This document shows, piece by piece, positions 7,285-16,815 of a DNA stretch of 64,000 nt; positions within the stretch are counted from its first letter, which is position 1, and the number at the start of each line of letters is the position of its first letter. The DNA is from Granulicella sp. WH15. Its GTDB lineage: Bacteria > Acidobacteriota > Terriglobia > Terriglobales > Acidobacteriaceae. The translations under genes were made by a program, and so were the position numbers. The stretch is taken from positions 4,464,001 to 4,528,000 of the forward strand of contig NZ_CP042596.1 of the NCBI RefSeq assembly GCF_009914315.1, read 5' to 3'. The notes beneath the pieces are model-generated. The model was not told the origin of the DNA, did no database searches, and worked only from the letters and a program-made list of their open reading frames with translations.

Positions 7285-8766
7285 ATGCCGAATCCTCGCG
7301 AACAGACTTACGGAGAGGGCCCTGAGGGCTTTCGGACCAGGTCCGAAGGTGCTGCCGTCTCCCGTTCGCACAGTGCGGCAGGAGTAATACTGGAAGAAGA
7401 GCAGCCGCTGGACAGGACAGTAGACAGAGCAGTGGATCGCGAAGGCTCGCTCTCAGGACCGGAGTGGCAGTTGGCCTGCCGGGTCGCGGCCAGCAAAGGG
7501 TTTTGCAAGTCCGAGTTTCTGCCCAGGTTTCTGCTGTATGTGTGCGAGCAGTACCTTACGGGGGATACGCAGGAGATCACCGAACAGCGGATCGGCACCC
7601 AGATCTTCAACCGCTCCACGGGCTACAACCCCGGCGAAGACAATATCGTGCGCAGTTATGCGCGCCTGCTGCGCAAGAGGCTCGACGAGTACTTCGACGG
7701 AGAGGGACGGGATGAGCCGATGCGGATCGTCATCCCCAGGGGCGGATACATCCCTACGTTTTATTCCAGCCCCGATCCACAGCAAGGGGCTGCCGGGACA
7801 CACCCGCCGGAGAATGGAGAGAAGGACCGGACTTCAGCAAGGCCTCATGCTATCGCGGTTCCGCCGGTATCCAGTTATGGTGCTTTGACAACGGCGAAGC
7901 CTTGGCGGCCAGCGTGGCTTTCAACCTTGCTGGGCATGGTGATCGGAGGCGTGCTGGCCACAGCCGGCTGGCTGGGGATACGGTCCATGCAGGCGCAGCA
8001 GGACCAGAGCGCTGCCCATGCGGTCTGGGCACAGATGTTCCAACGCAATCGGAATACGCTGATTGTGCCGGCCGACAGCGGTCTGGGCATCCTCGAGAAT
8101 CTTAGCGGCCACCTGGTTAGCCTGGAGGAGTATGCGAATGGAGCGTACCCCGCCGAACTACATGCTCCACCGGGAATGGATCCCGGGAACCTGAATGATC
8201 TGCGCAGGCAGCACTATACAAGCGTCGTCGATCTGGATATAACGTCGATGCTGACGCGCCTGCCGGAGTTTATCGCCAATCGGACCCAGGTTCGCTATGC
8301 AAGAGGAATCACGGCAGAGGATATCAAAAACTCGAACTCCATTCTGCTGGGCTCGGCGCATACGAACCCCTGGGTGTCCTTGTTCGAAAAGCGGCTGAAC
8401 TTCAGGCTGGAGTACACGCCGCAGGTAGACCAGTCCTTTGTGGTGAACTTACACCCAATCGACTCCGAGCAGGCGATCTATCGCAACGGAACCAATGAGA
8501 AGCCCAATCGCACCTATGGCACCATCGCCTATCTACCGGAGGGGGATGGTGCGGGTCATGTGCTGATTATCCAGGGGCTCAACATGGCGGCCACCCAGGC
8601 CGCAGCCGACACACTGTTTAATGCAAAGGCGATCAAGCCTATTCTGCAACAGGCGACGTTGCCGAATGGATCGCTGAAGCCGTTCGAGCTTTTGGTGGAG
8701 ACGAATAGTATCGGTGCAACCGCTCCAGAGGCTCAGATCATCGCGACCCGCTTCTACGTCCAGTAG
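7285..8766 (+). CDS. Transmembrane winged-helix one-component regulator, module A
   Basis: The 493-aa protein has ToxR/CadC-like topology. An N-terminal DNA-binding region lies at about 70-160, with conserved stretches LPRFLLYVCEQYL, ITEQRIGTQIF and IVRSYARLLRKRLDEYF, ending in IVIPRGGYIP. One membrane helix follows near 208-230 (STLLGMVIGGVLATAGWLGI), then a C-terminal domain of about 260 residues predicted outside the cytoplasm. That domain shares with its two paralogues at 17710 and 37930 the motifs YTSVVDLD, VRYARG, LLGSAHTNPWVSLF and YGTIAYLPEG. I do not recognise the C-terminal domain. It is divergent from the TBDT at 3463-7011, its probable target, and likely senses a periplasmic ligand. 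The ribosome binding site is weak. Confidence 0.82.
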   Translation: MPNPREQTYGEGPEGFRTRSEGAAVSRSHSAAGVILEEEQPLDRTVDRAVDREGSLSGPEWQLACRVAASKGFCKSEFLPRFLLYVCEQYLTGDTQEITEQRIGTQIFNRSTGYNPGEDNIVRSYARLLRKRLDEYFDGEGRDEPMRIVIPRGGYIPTFYSSPDPQQGAAGTHPPENGEKDRTSARPHAIAVPPVSSYGALTTAKPWRPAWLSTLLGMVIGGVLATAGWLGIRSMQAQQDQSAAHAVWAQMFQRNRNTLIVPADSGLGILENLSGHLVSLEEYANGAYPAELHAPPGMDPGNLNDLRRQHYTSVVDLDITSMLTRLPEFIANRTQVRYARGITAEDIKNSNSILLGSAHTNPWVSLFEKRLNFRLEYTPQVDQSFVVNLHPIDSEQAIYRNGTNEKPNRTYGTIAYLPEGDGAGHVLIIQGLNMAATQAAADTLFNAKAIKPILQQATLPNGSLKPFELLVETNSIGATAPEAQIIATRFYVQ

Positions 8767-8872
8767 AGCAGGCCGCCCGATCCTTCCCTCAGAGCAGCAA
8801 GAGCCCATCTCCTGTTGAACTTCATGCTTCCCTGCCCCGTGGCTGGTTGACCGGCTGTGGTCGGCACGACGG

Positions 8873-10342
8873 CTATCGCTTCGGCCGTGAGCGCCTCTCC
8901 TGGGTTGGCGGCACCTGCTTCTTGTCTGGAATCTCCGGCAGCGGGAAGGTCGCCGCTTCGTAGCGAGCCAGGTTCAAAGGGCCTGCGGTGTCAGGCAGCG
9001 ATGGACCGCGATAGGATGGCCGCGTAAGGCGTAGAGCCGAGGTAAGATCCCCAAACGTCTTCCTGCGCCAGTCACTGATGTTCGGCTCTCGAACGCCAGT
9101 GAACTTCTCCAGGAACTGGAGGATCGAGGTGTGATCGAAGGTGTCGTGGCAGACCCAGCCACCGGCGGTCCAGGGCGAGATGAGGAAGCAGGGCACGCGA
9201 AAACCGCCACCAATCGGCAGGCCGTCGACAAACTCGCGGGGAGTTCCAGCAGGAGGGACCGGCGGGGGGACGTGGTCGAAGAGACCGTCGTTCTCGTCGT
9301 AGCTGATGATGAAGAGGGTCTTGGCCCAGACGTCCGGGTTGGCGGCGATCGCGTCGATCTTGCTGGCGATGAAGGCGGCTCCGTCGGCAGGCATCGCGTT
9401 CGGATGCTCCGATTGCAGCTCGGTCGTGATGATCCAGGAGACCTCAGGCAGCTTATCGTTCATCGCGTCGTACTCGAACTGACCGATGGGACCGGCGGCC
9501 ATTCCCTTCGTATACAGCGGGGAGTCCTTGGCGGCCTCGCGAAATACCTTGAAGTTGCCCAGCATGTTGAAGCCGAAGTGCTGCTCCTGCGCGTAGACCT
9601 TCCAGCTCACACCGGCCTGCTCCAGCCGCTCCGGGTAGGTAGTCCAGGTGTAGCCCTCGGGCGGAGCCATGTTCTTGATGATCGGCCCTCCGTGGGCGCC
9701 CTCCGGGTCAATCGTTCCTGTCATCCAGTACATGCGGTTGGGCCAGGTGGGGCCCATGACGGAGCAGTGATAGCCGTCGCAGAGTGTAAACGCGTCGGCC
9801 AAGGCGAACTGGAAGGGGATATCCGAACGCGTGTAGTAGCCCATGCAATAGGGACCGTGATGGCCATCGGCCTTGCGGTGCGCGGGCAGCCAGCGATCCA
9901 TGCGGCCGCCGTTCCAGGCCTCGTGCTGCACGGCCCAGGCATGGCTGGTCGAGGGAATCTTCTGGGCGCTGCTGGAGTGGGTATCAAGATGGAAGGGGAG
10001 AAGGTGACCTTCGGCGCTCACGGCATCCGGCTGATGGAAGATGGACAGGCCGTTCTCCTGCTTCAGCGCGTGAGGGTCGTCAAAGCCGCGGACACCGGCC
10101 ATGGTGCCGAAGTAGTGATCGAAGGAGCGGTTCTCCTGCATCAGGATGACGACGTGCTTGATATCCTGCAAGCCGCCGCGACGAGGTGGTCCCTGGGCCA
10201 GGGCGCGCTGCACGTTGGCAGGCATGATGGCACGCGCTGCTGCGGCAGCCGCGATGCGCGAGGCACCCTGGAGCAGCTTCCGGCGTGAGAGAAGAGGATG
10301 TTCCTGAGAAGGCAGATTCTGGGGGGTGGTTGGGATCTTCAC
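8873..10342 (-). CDS. Tat-exported phospholipase C / acid-phosphatase-family phosphoesterase
   Basis: This 489-aa protein opens with a twin-arginine signal (LSRRKLLQGAS, residues 18-28). The mature protein carries the PF04185 phosphoesterase signatures: HVVILMQENRSFDHYFG (Glu70, Asn71 metal ligands), MGPTWPNRMYW with Thr199 at the position of the nucleophile in Pseudomonas PlcH-type enzymes, and SYDENDGLFDHV (metal ligands). It is much shorter than classical PlcN/PlcH (about 700 aa), lacking the C-terminal DUF756-type domains. The start is GTG at 10342; an in-frame stop lies just upstream, and no ribosome binding site is evident. It is convergent with the module A regulator and is a close paralogue of 32712-34166. 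Substrate could be phospholipid headgroups or other phosphoesters. Confidence 0.88.
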   Translation of the reverse strand: MKIPTTPQNLPSQEHPLLSRRKLLQGASRIAAAAAARAIMPANVQRALAQGPPRRGGLQDIKHVVILMQENRSFDHYFGTMAGVRGFDDPHALKQENGLSIFHQPDAVSAEGHLLPFHLDTHSSSAQKIPSTSHAWAVQHEAWNGGRMDRWLPAHRKADGHHGPYCMGYYTRSDIPFQFALADAFTLCDGYHCSVMGPTWPNRMYWMTGTIDPEGAHGGPIIKNMAPPEGYTWTTYPERLEQAGVSWKVYAQEQHFGFNMLGNFKVFREAAKDSPLYTKGMAAGPIGQFEYDAMNDKLPEVSWIITTELQSEHPNAMPADGAAFIASKIDAIAANPDVWAKTLFIISYDENDGLFDHVPPPVPPAGTPREFVDGLPIGGGFRVPCFLISPWTAGGWVCHDTFDHTSILQFLEKFTGVREPNISDWRRKTFGDLTSALRLTRPSYRGPSLPDTAGPLNLARYEAATFPLPEIPDKKQVPPTQERRSRPKR

Positions 10343-11593
10343 GCCAAAGAGATATCACTGGAGACTACGGCATGGAAGCCAATTCACCGCCACACGTACG
10401 ATACATCGCAAAAATATGCGAAAACCCCAGAAATACGAAGATCGCATAGAGAGGACAATGGCACGATACATCCCGGCCAAACCCTCCATTTACTCGATTG
10501 TCATAAAGGAAAGAGTTAGTCGCTGGCTACCATGCGAGGATATCGGGCTTGCCTGTGCTTTTCCCCACATGGCTGAGCCCTGGTACGACCTGACTGAAAT
10601 CTATATCCGAGTACGCAGGAGATTCATGGACACTGAATACGGAGCCCCTGACAGACGCGGGAGCATCTGGGGTCGCAACCGAAGCAGCGTGGCCGAGCGC
10701 CGATATCAACCATACCAATTACTGCTAAGTCCGAGGTGACAACGTAGCCTGTCTAAACATGCGTTATGGCTATGTTGTGCTTTCCTTCGAACATGGATAA
10801 CTGCCACCCCATTATCGAAGAGCATCCACCCAGCCACATGAGTAACTTAAGCCAACCCAGAAAACTGATATATCAGATCTAATATGCAAAATAGCCATCT
10901 TATAAGTTCTGCATAACTCAGACCCGCCCTATCGATGAGCCACACGACGCTGGTTGGGGAAGCCCAGATAAGACAGGACTAGAGACCAGTAACTCAAGCG
11001 CAAGCAAGTTAGATATTGATCTTTGGACGCAGCTCCTATAGCATCGCTCCAACACGCAACATCAAGGGCGATTATGAAGCTACGGTTTTTTATCTCCGGA
11101 CTCCAGGACATGCGCGCGGTAAATGCGTCGTCCGATATCGCCTGTTGTTGTTGCTAACACCGCACCACCGGACACTCCTCCGCTTCACAATCAGATACAC
11201 AGGTAAACCAGTTTTCAGTGCCGTCTGTCTGCACTAGAGTTTCGAGTTACTCGATAGAGAAATCCATCGAAGAGCCTTCGGAACTTAGATGCAGGGAGAG
11301 TACTGCCCCTGTGTCTGATCGGTGATATCTCATACTGGCCACACCCAAAAATCAGCATAGAGAAGTTCGCAGTCCCCTGTAGATCATCTGGCACTCCGGT
11401 CTAAAGCTGCCTCTCTCTAGAGATCTGTTTGTTCGAATTAGCAGCGGCAATTGCAATGCCGCTGCCCTGGGACGCCCATGGTATTCCAGGCCCACACAGA
11501 CCGCCGATTCAGGCCGACCAGCTCCATACGCGGCGACGTACTTAGTCAAGCCTCGATGGGCAGCAACACATCTGTCATTTCAGGAGCAGCTTC
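10343..11593. other. 1.25-kb gene-poor intergenic tract
   Basis: No frame here has a recognisable domain, a good ribosome binding site together with coding-like codon use, or similarity to the neighbours. Composition is visibly lower in GC than the surrounding genes. Only a hairpin at 11441-11465 and the AGGAG before the next TBDT stand out. The other receptor modules carry a divergent regulator at this position; here none is visible. Confidence 0.6.
11441..11465. other. Hairpin upstream of TBDT
   Basis: GCAGCGGCA pairs with TGCCGCTGC (9 bp) around ATTGCAA. It lies about 130 bp upstream of the receptor start and could be a 5'-UTR element or the end of a lost gene. Confidence 0.35.
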
Positions 11594-14590
11594 ATGCCAG
11601 TAGACCGAACAGTCACCGTTGAATATATCGCGCCATCTTACCTGGGCGCCTTGTCCGCTTTTTATGCTTCCCTCCTGACAGGGCCGAGGAAGTTAGTCGT
11701 TCTCCTAATGTTATTTCTCTTCGCCTCCAGCATGACTCTGGCACAGACATCCGCGGATGGCAGCATCTATGGCCGGGTCACGGATAACTCCGGGGCGATC
11801 CTGCCTGGAGTCCAGATCCTCGCGCACTGCCCCACGGTAGGTGGAACCTTCAAAGCAGTAAGTGACGCTGAAGGTAACTATCGCCTGATCGAGTTACCCA
11901 TCGGCGTGGACTACACCGTGGAAGCCACGATGCCGGGCTTCGAGAAGTTCGTGCGCGTTGGCCTGATCGTAAGCGCCGGACTCAACGTCACGGTCGATAT
12001 CGGGCTCAAGGTTGGATCGGAGACGCAATCGGTCGAGGTCTCCGGTGACGCTCCTCTGATCGACACCCAGAGCGCCGAGCAGGCCGTCAATCTTAGCGGC
12101 GAGTTACTCCGGAATATTCCAGTTACTGTCCGTCATGACTGGTCCGACTCCTTGCAGGTAACTCCCGGTATCATCAGCGCCAATAGCGACGCCGAGGGCG
12201 GCCAGACTTACTTTCTGCGTGGCTCGGAGAATGAAAATCACGCGGTCCTGATGGACGGTATGGACATCGGCAGCTTTCAGCAAAACTGGCCTTCCAACTC
12301 CATCAGCATTGCCAACGAGTCGGTCGGCGATATCCAGATCAAGACCGGAGCTAACGACGCATCCTCTCCCGCCGCCATGGGCATGGTCATCAACCTGGGC
12401 ACGCCAACCGGCAGCGATAAGTTCCACGGCACGGTCTACTACCTGATGGGACTCAGGACGCTGAACGGCAGCAACACCCCCGGCGGCGTCAGTTCCCAGA
12501 CGACCACCGAGCAGCCGGACTTTACCTTGAGTGGTCCCATCAAGCGCGAGCGCGCCTGGTTCTTCTTCTCCGGCCGCTATATCAACCGCAACGACGGCAT
12601 CAGCCGCACGGCGAGTCAAAGCGCCTACCTGACAGGCATCGATCCAACCTACAGCCCGTTCGATAACGAGGCACGCGGCTTCGTCTCGCTGGCCAACACC
12701 ACCATCCAACTCACTCCGAAGCACCGGCTTATGGGCCTCTTCCAGTACGACAGCCGCAGGCAGGACGCGAACTCCCAGTGGTACGCGGCGAACATCAACC
12801 GTACGCAGTACGGCGGCGGAGCCTACGGCGCGCGCCTCATCTCGCAGTGGAACGACCGCTTGACCACGCGCTTCCTCGCCTCGTTCAACAACAAGAGCTA
12901 CAACCACAGTGCCGAATCTATTGGAGGTGTAGGCGCGTTGCCTGAGGTTGATGTCTATGCAACGAACTCCCTCTCCGCCGGTAAGCTCATCGGCCAGGGA
13001 TCATCTCTAGCCACGCTTAACAATCTGAGCTCCATCACGCTGGAGCCGGCGCGCAAGCCCACCATCAGCGGCGATGTGACCTACTACATTCCGAAAGGAT
13101 GGGGCACGCATGAGATGGAGGCGGGTTTCTATCTCGAGCCGCACGAGCGCACCAAGGAGACCGTGCTCTACGCCAACAACGGCAATTTGATCCAGGAGGA
13201 TGCCGTTCTCAAGGACCCCAACAATCCCGCGTCAGGCTACACCGTCTTCCATACGCAGTCGGTCAACCAGAGCAGCAATCTGGCTGCATACACTGCCGCC
13301 AACGACTATGCCTGGTACATCCAGGATCGCTGGCGTCCCTTCCGCCGCCTGACGTTGACCGGCGGTCTGCGTCCGGACTGGGTTTCGGCTAAAGATGAGA
13401 TCTTCAAGGTCGTCATCCAACACTCGTGGAACTACGCGCCTCGCGTCGGTGCCGCCTACATCCTGACCAAGAACGAGAAGAACGTCATCCGCGCCAGTTG
13501 GACGAAGCTGACCGACATTACCAACTTCAGCTATCTCGGCACGGCCGGCACCAGCACCGTCACCACCACGGATAATTATTACGAAACACCAACGGTTACA
13601 AATCCCACGGGAGTCGTCACCTTTGTGACTCCGGGCAGCACCGCCCTGACGCCGGGCAAGACCTTCGATCCGGGCCGCCATCAGGGCTTTGTGCGAGAGT
13701 GGCTGGTGGGCTATCGCACCCAGTTGCCTGGCCAGGTGCTGATCGACGTCAGCTACATCGACCGCGAGTACCGAGACCGTCCGGCCGAGTACGACACCAA
13801 CCAGATCTACACCACGACCTCAACGGGCACGGTCTGGGGCGGTCTGGTGAATCCGGCGCTCAACAATACCTTCTACGTCACCAACAACCACTGGAACTGG
13901 TTCGTCTACCAGGGCATCGAGATGACGGCCAGCAAGCAGACGAAGAAGCTGCAAATCTTCAGCACCTACACCTACTCGCCCGATCATCTCGCCGGAACCT
14001 TCCAGCCCTTTGATCCAGCGGCGATCCTTGAGCCGACGAAGTTCGCGAACAACGCCGGACTCGGCTCCGTGCGTGGAAACATCTCGAGCAACCCGACAAA
14101 CGACTACACGGGCGACACTCGCAACCGCATGTGGCAACGCCACCAGGAGCGCACCGGCATCACCTGGCGCGCGCCTTGGAACTTGCGTGTGGCCAGCGTC
14201 TTCACGGCCCAGTCCGGCACTCCTGGCGGCCCCGTCACCCTGACCCTGGCCAGCTACGATGGCTCCCATGGACCCGCGACCCTGTCCGTCAATGGCCGCA
14301 CCGTATCCAACCCACTGGCGACGACTTACCGCTTCAAGTACGCGAATCGCGGTATCGGGCAGATCTTCTGCCCCTGGCTCATCCAGCTGAACGCGCTCGT
14401 CGGACGTGAGTTCAAACTCACTGATCGACAGTCGATCGAGGCTGACATGAACATCCTGAACATCACCAACCAGGGCGCGGGACAGCAGTTTGTAAACGGC
14501 ACCAATAGCTCCGCCACTGCGACCTTTGGTACGCTGCAAACGATCCAGGCACCTCGTTCGGCGCAGTTCAGCGTGCGCTATCGCTTCTAA
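11594..14590 (+). CDS. Oar-like TonB-dependent outer-membrane receptor
   Basis: The 998-aa protein starts at ATG 11594 after AGGAG with 7-bp spacing. An N-terminal extension of about 30 residues precedes a hydrophobic signal segment (KLVVLLMLFLFASSMTLAQ). A carboxypeptidase-regulatory-like domain (SIYGRVTDNSGAILPGV) follows, then a plug containing YFLRGSENENHAVLMDGMD, then a barrel ending in SVRYRF. It is the shortest of the five receptors here and only distantly like the others in the plug region. It is followed by a hairpin and an S9 peptidase gene, suggesting coexpression, perhaps for peptide use. Unlike modules A-C it has no divergent transmembrane regulator. Confidence 0.88.
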   Translation: MPVDRTVTVEYIAPSYLGALSAFYASLLTGPRKLVVLLMLFLFASSMTLAQTSADGSIYGRVTDNSGAILPGVQILAHCPTVGGTFKAVSDAEGNYRLIELPIGVDYTVEATMPGFEKFVRVGLIVSAGLNVTVDIGLKVGSETQSVEVSGDAPLIDTQSAEQAVNLSGELLRNIPVTVRHDWSDSLQVTPGIISANSDAEGGQTYFLRGSENENHAVLMDGMDIGSFQQNWPSNSISIANESVGDIQIKTGANDASSPAAMGMVINLGTPTGSDKFHGTVYYLMGLRTLNGSNTPGGVSSQTTTEQPDFTLSGPIKRERAWFFFSGRYINRNDGISRTASQSAYLTGIDPTYSPFDNEARGFVSLANTTIQLTPKHRLMGLFQYDSRRQDANSQWYAANINRTQYGGGAYGARLISQWNDRLTTRFLASFNNKSYNHSAESIGGVGALPEVDVYATNSLSAGKLIGQGSSLATLNNLSSITLEPARKPTISGDVTYYIPKGWGTHEMEAGFYLEPHERTKETVLYANNGNLIQEDAVLKDPNNPASGYTVFHTQSVNQSSNLAAYTAANDYAWYIQDRWRPFRRLTLTGGLRPDWVSAKDEIFKVVIQHSWNYAPRVGAAYILTKNEKNVIRASWTKLTDITNFSYLGTAGTSTVTTTDNYYETPTVTNPTGVVTFVTPGSTALTPGKTFDPGRHQGFVREWLVGYRTQLPGQVLIDVSYIDREYRDRPAEYDTNQIYTTTSTGTVWGGLVNPALNNTFYVTNNHWNWFVYQGIEMTASKQTKKLQIFSTYTYSPDHLAGTFQPFDPAAILEPTKFANNAGLGSVRGNISSNPTNDYTGDTRNRMWQRHQERTGITWRAPWNLRVASVFTAQSGTPGGPVTLTLASYDGSHGPATLSVNGRTVSNPLATTYRFKYANRGIGQIFCPWLIQLNALVGREFKLTDRQSIEADMNILNITNQGAGQQFVNGTNSSATATFGTLQTIQAPRSAQFSVRYRF

Positions 14591-14596
14591 CCAGCG

Positions 14597-14623
14597 GTGC
14601 GGCGGCAGCTCATGCCGCCGCAC
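14597..14623 (+). other. Intercistronic hairpin between TBDT and S9 peptidase
   Basis: GTGCGGCGGCA pairs with TGCCGCCGCAC (11 bp) around a 5-nt loop, 7 bp after the receptor stop. No T-tract follows, so partial termination or mRNA 3'-end stabilisation is more likely than full termination. Confidence 0.6.
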
Positions 14624-14658
14624 TGCCCTGTTGAACTCTATTGATGAAAGGAATCATC

Positions 14659-16662
14659 ATGTATCCGCTTCGTCGGCTATGCCACAACCTTGCCTGCTTT
14701 GCCCTGCTTCTTCCACTCGCCACTGGTGGCTTAGCCGTCGCAGAAGAGAGTCCTCGGCTTACCTTGCAGGATCTCTTCTCCGCCGACCCCATCGGCGACT
14801 CCGCGCTCTCTCCTGACGGCAAGACCATCGCGCTCGCCCGCGCCGGACAGATTCAACTGATGCCCTCCGAGGGCGGATGGCCCGTAACCCTTACCAGCAC
14901 CGCCGGAGCCAAGTCCGGCCTGGCCTGGTCGCCCGACGGCAAGAGCATCGCCTACGCCAGCCAGGGCGGCATCTTCGTGGTCTCGGCCAGTGGCGGAGCC
15001 CCGCACCGTCTTACCACCCCCGGCACCGGAGCCGGTGGCGACCCGCGCCAGTCCGGCGACCGCAGCCCTGAGTGGTCACCCTCCGGCCACTGGATACTCT
15101 TCGCGAGCGGACGCCGTGGCACCGCAAGCCTGATGGTCGTCAGCGTCGATGGCAGCGAGACGACCTTCATCACCCCTCCGCACGACGAGGCCCAGAGCGG
15201 CCAGTGGTCGCCGAGTGGCGACGAGATCGTCTACACCAGCAATGGCAAAGAGTACTTCAGCGGCCGCATCAACCTCATCAAGTTCGACCCCAAGGCAGGC
15301 CAGCCTGTCGGCGCTCCTGTGGTGCTGTACACCTCTCCCATCGACCGTGGCGGCGGCTGGTCCATTCGCGGTGTCACATGGTCCCCGGACGGCAAGACGA
15401 TTGCCACCGTGCTGCAGAACTCCGGCTGGAACCACATCTATCTTCTGCCCAAGACGGGCGGCGCTCCCAAGCAGATCACCGACGGCTCGTTTGAAGATGA
15501 GAACCCCGCGTTCTCACCCGATGGCAAGAGCATCGCATTCATCTCGAACCGTGACCTGCTCGAAGCCACCAACCTTTGGGTGATACCGGCGCAAGGCGGC
15601 ACCGCAAAACTAGTGACGAAGTTCGATGTCCCCGGCATGTCTGCCCGCCCACAGTGGGCTCCGGATAGCAAGAGCATCTACTTCAATCATCAGTCGCCGA
15701 TTGAATCGCCCGACCTCCTCGTGCAGGATCTATCCGCATCCACGCCTAAGTACCTGACCCACACCACGCCGACGAACTTTTCGAGCGCGCAGGTGCCGCA
15801 GCGCGTCACATGGAAGAGCAAGGACGGCAAAGAGATCGCCGGTCTGCTCTACACGCCGCCCAACATGAAGCCCGGCACCAAGCTACCCACGATCCTCTTC
15901 ATCCACGGCGGCCCCGAGGGGCAGGACAACTTCGACTTCGACCGCGACGCCGGTTGGCCTCAGTACCAGTACCTCGCACAGGCTGGCTACATCGTGCTTC
16001 GTCCCAACTATCGTGGCAGCTCGGGATACGGTGAAGCCTTCCGCAACCTCAACGTTGAAGACTCGAACGGCGGCGAGACGGACGATGTAGCCGCAGGCGC
16101 GCAGTACCTGATCGACCGCGGCCTCGCCGATCCCAAGCGCATCGCCATCTGCGGCCTCAGCCACGGCGGCACCATGGTCGGCTACGCCATCACGCGGTAT
16201 CCCGATCTCTTTGCCGCTGCCATCCAGATGGCCGGTGTCGTCGACCGCGAGATGTTCGTCTACCGCACCAACCCGCACTCCGCCGTGCGCTGGATGATGA
16301 AGATGGGCGGCACTCCCACGGAGAAGCCGGAGGTCTACGCCAAGGCCAACGTGCTGCTCTCGGTCGATAAGATCAAGACCCCGCTGATGATTATCCACGG
16401 CGAGAACGATCCCCAGGTTCCTCCCGGTGAAGCCGCCGCGTTTGCAAGAGCGCTTCATGCCAACCATAAGACTTACTTCTACTTCACCTATCCCAACGAG
16501 CTTCACGGCCTGTCCAATCCTGCCCACCGGCTCGATGCCATGCAAAAGGAGCTTGTCTTCCTCGAGCGTTATATCAACCCCAAGTACGGCACGGTCACGA
16601 CATCGCCGGACGAGGTAGCCTTCCCCGGAACCGCGGCTAACGCACACGTCGAGCCGAAGTAA
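14659..16662 (+). CDS. Secreted S9-family (prolyl oligopeptidase-like) serine peptidase
   Basis: The 667-aa protein starts at ATG 14659, which has AAAGGA six bases upstream; an in-frame TTG/ATG slightly earlier is less well placed. A signal peptide (LACFALLLPLATGGLAVA) precedes a WD40/PD40-like beta-propeller with repeated SPDGK blades (about 45-340). An alpha/beta-hydrolase domain follows with the catalytic triad visible: Ser501 in GLSHGG, Asp584 in GENDPQVP and His616 in ELHGL. This is the dipeptidyl-/acylaminoacyl-peptidase architecture, cleaving short peptides in the periplasm. It directly follows a TBDT gene, so the pair may import and digest oligopeptides; that pairing is inferred from position. 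Confidence 0.9.
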   Translation: MYPLRRLCHNLACFALLLPLATGGLAVAEESPRLTLQDLFSADPIGDSALSPDGKTIALARAGQIQLMPSEGGWPVTLTSTAGAKSGLAWSPDGKSIAYASQGGIFVVSASGGAPHRLTTPGTGAGGDPRQSGDRSPEWSPSGHWILFASGRRGTASLMVVSVDGSETTFITPPHDEAQSGQWSPSGDEIVYTSNGKEYFSGRINLIKFDPKAGQPVGAPVVLYTSPIDRGGGWSIRGVTWSPDGKTIATVLQNSGWNHIYLLPKTGGAPKQITDGSFEDENPAFSPDGKSIAFISNRDLLEATNLWVIPAQGGTAKLVTKFDVPGMSARPQWAPDSKSIYFNHQSPIESPDLLVQDLSASTPKYLTHTTPTNFSSAQVPQRVTWKSKDGKEIAGLLYTPPNMKPGTKLPTILFIHGGPEGQDNFDFDRDAGWPQYQYLAQAGYIVLRPNYRGSSGYGEAFRNLNVEDSNGGETDDVAAGAQYLIDRGLADPKRIAICGLSHGGTMVGYAITRYPDLFAAAIQMAGVVDREMFVYRTNPHSAVRWMMKMGGTPTEKPEVYAKANVLLSVDKIKTPLMIIHGENDPQVPPGEAAAFARALHANHKTYFYFTYPNELHGLSNPAHRLDAMQKELVFLERYINPKYGTVTTSPDEVAFPGTAANAHVEPK

Positions 16663-16682
16663 CCCAACAAAGCTCTTCCCAA

Positions 16683-16720
16683 CTACCGCCGCTTCCTTCT
16701 TGCAAAGGAAGCGGCGGTAG
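16683..16720 (+). terminator. Hairpin terminator after S9 peptidase
   Basis: CTACCGCCGCTTCCTT pairs with AAGGAAGCGGCGGTAG (16 bp) around CTTGCA, 20 bp after the stop. Only a short T-rich run (TTATTTT) follows. Confidence 0.65.
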
Positions 16721-16815
16721 CTGCTTATTTTCATGCAGCGACACAGCAGCATGGACTTCGTTTTTCATCATGTAACGTAAGCGCCCTATTCTTTTGTCGA
16801 TTGCATGGAGGGGTG

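Noticed and set aside
9131..10288. 385-codon plus-strand frame
   Set aside because: Antisense to the PF04185 phosphoesterase, whose motifs are unambiguous on the minus strand.
10326..10739. 137-codon frame in the gene-poor tract
   Set aside because: No domain, no ribosome binding site; begins antisense to the PLC signal peptide.
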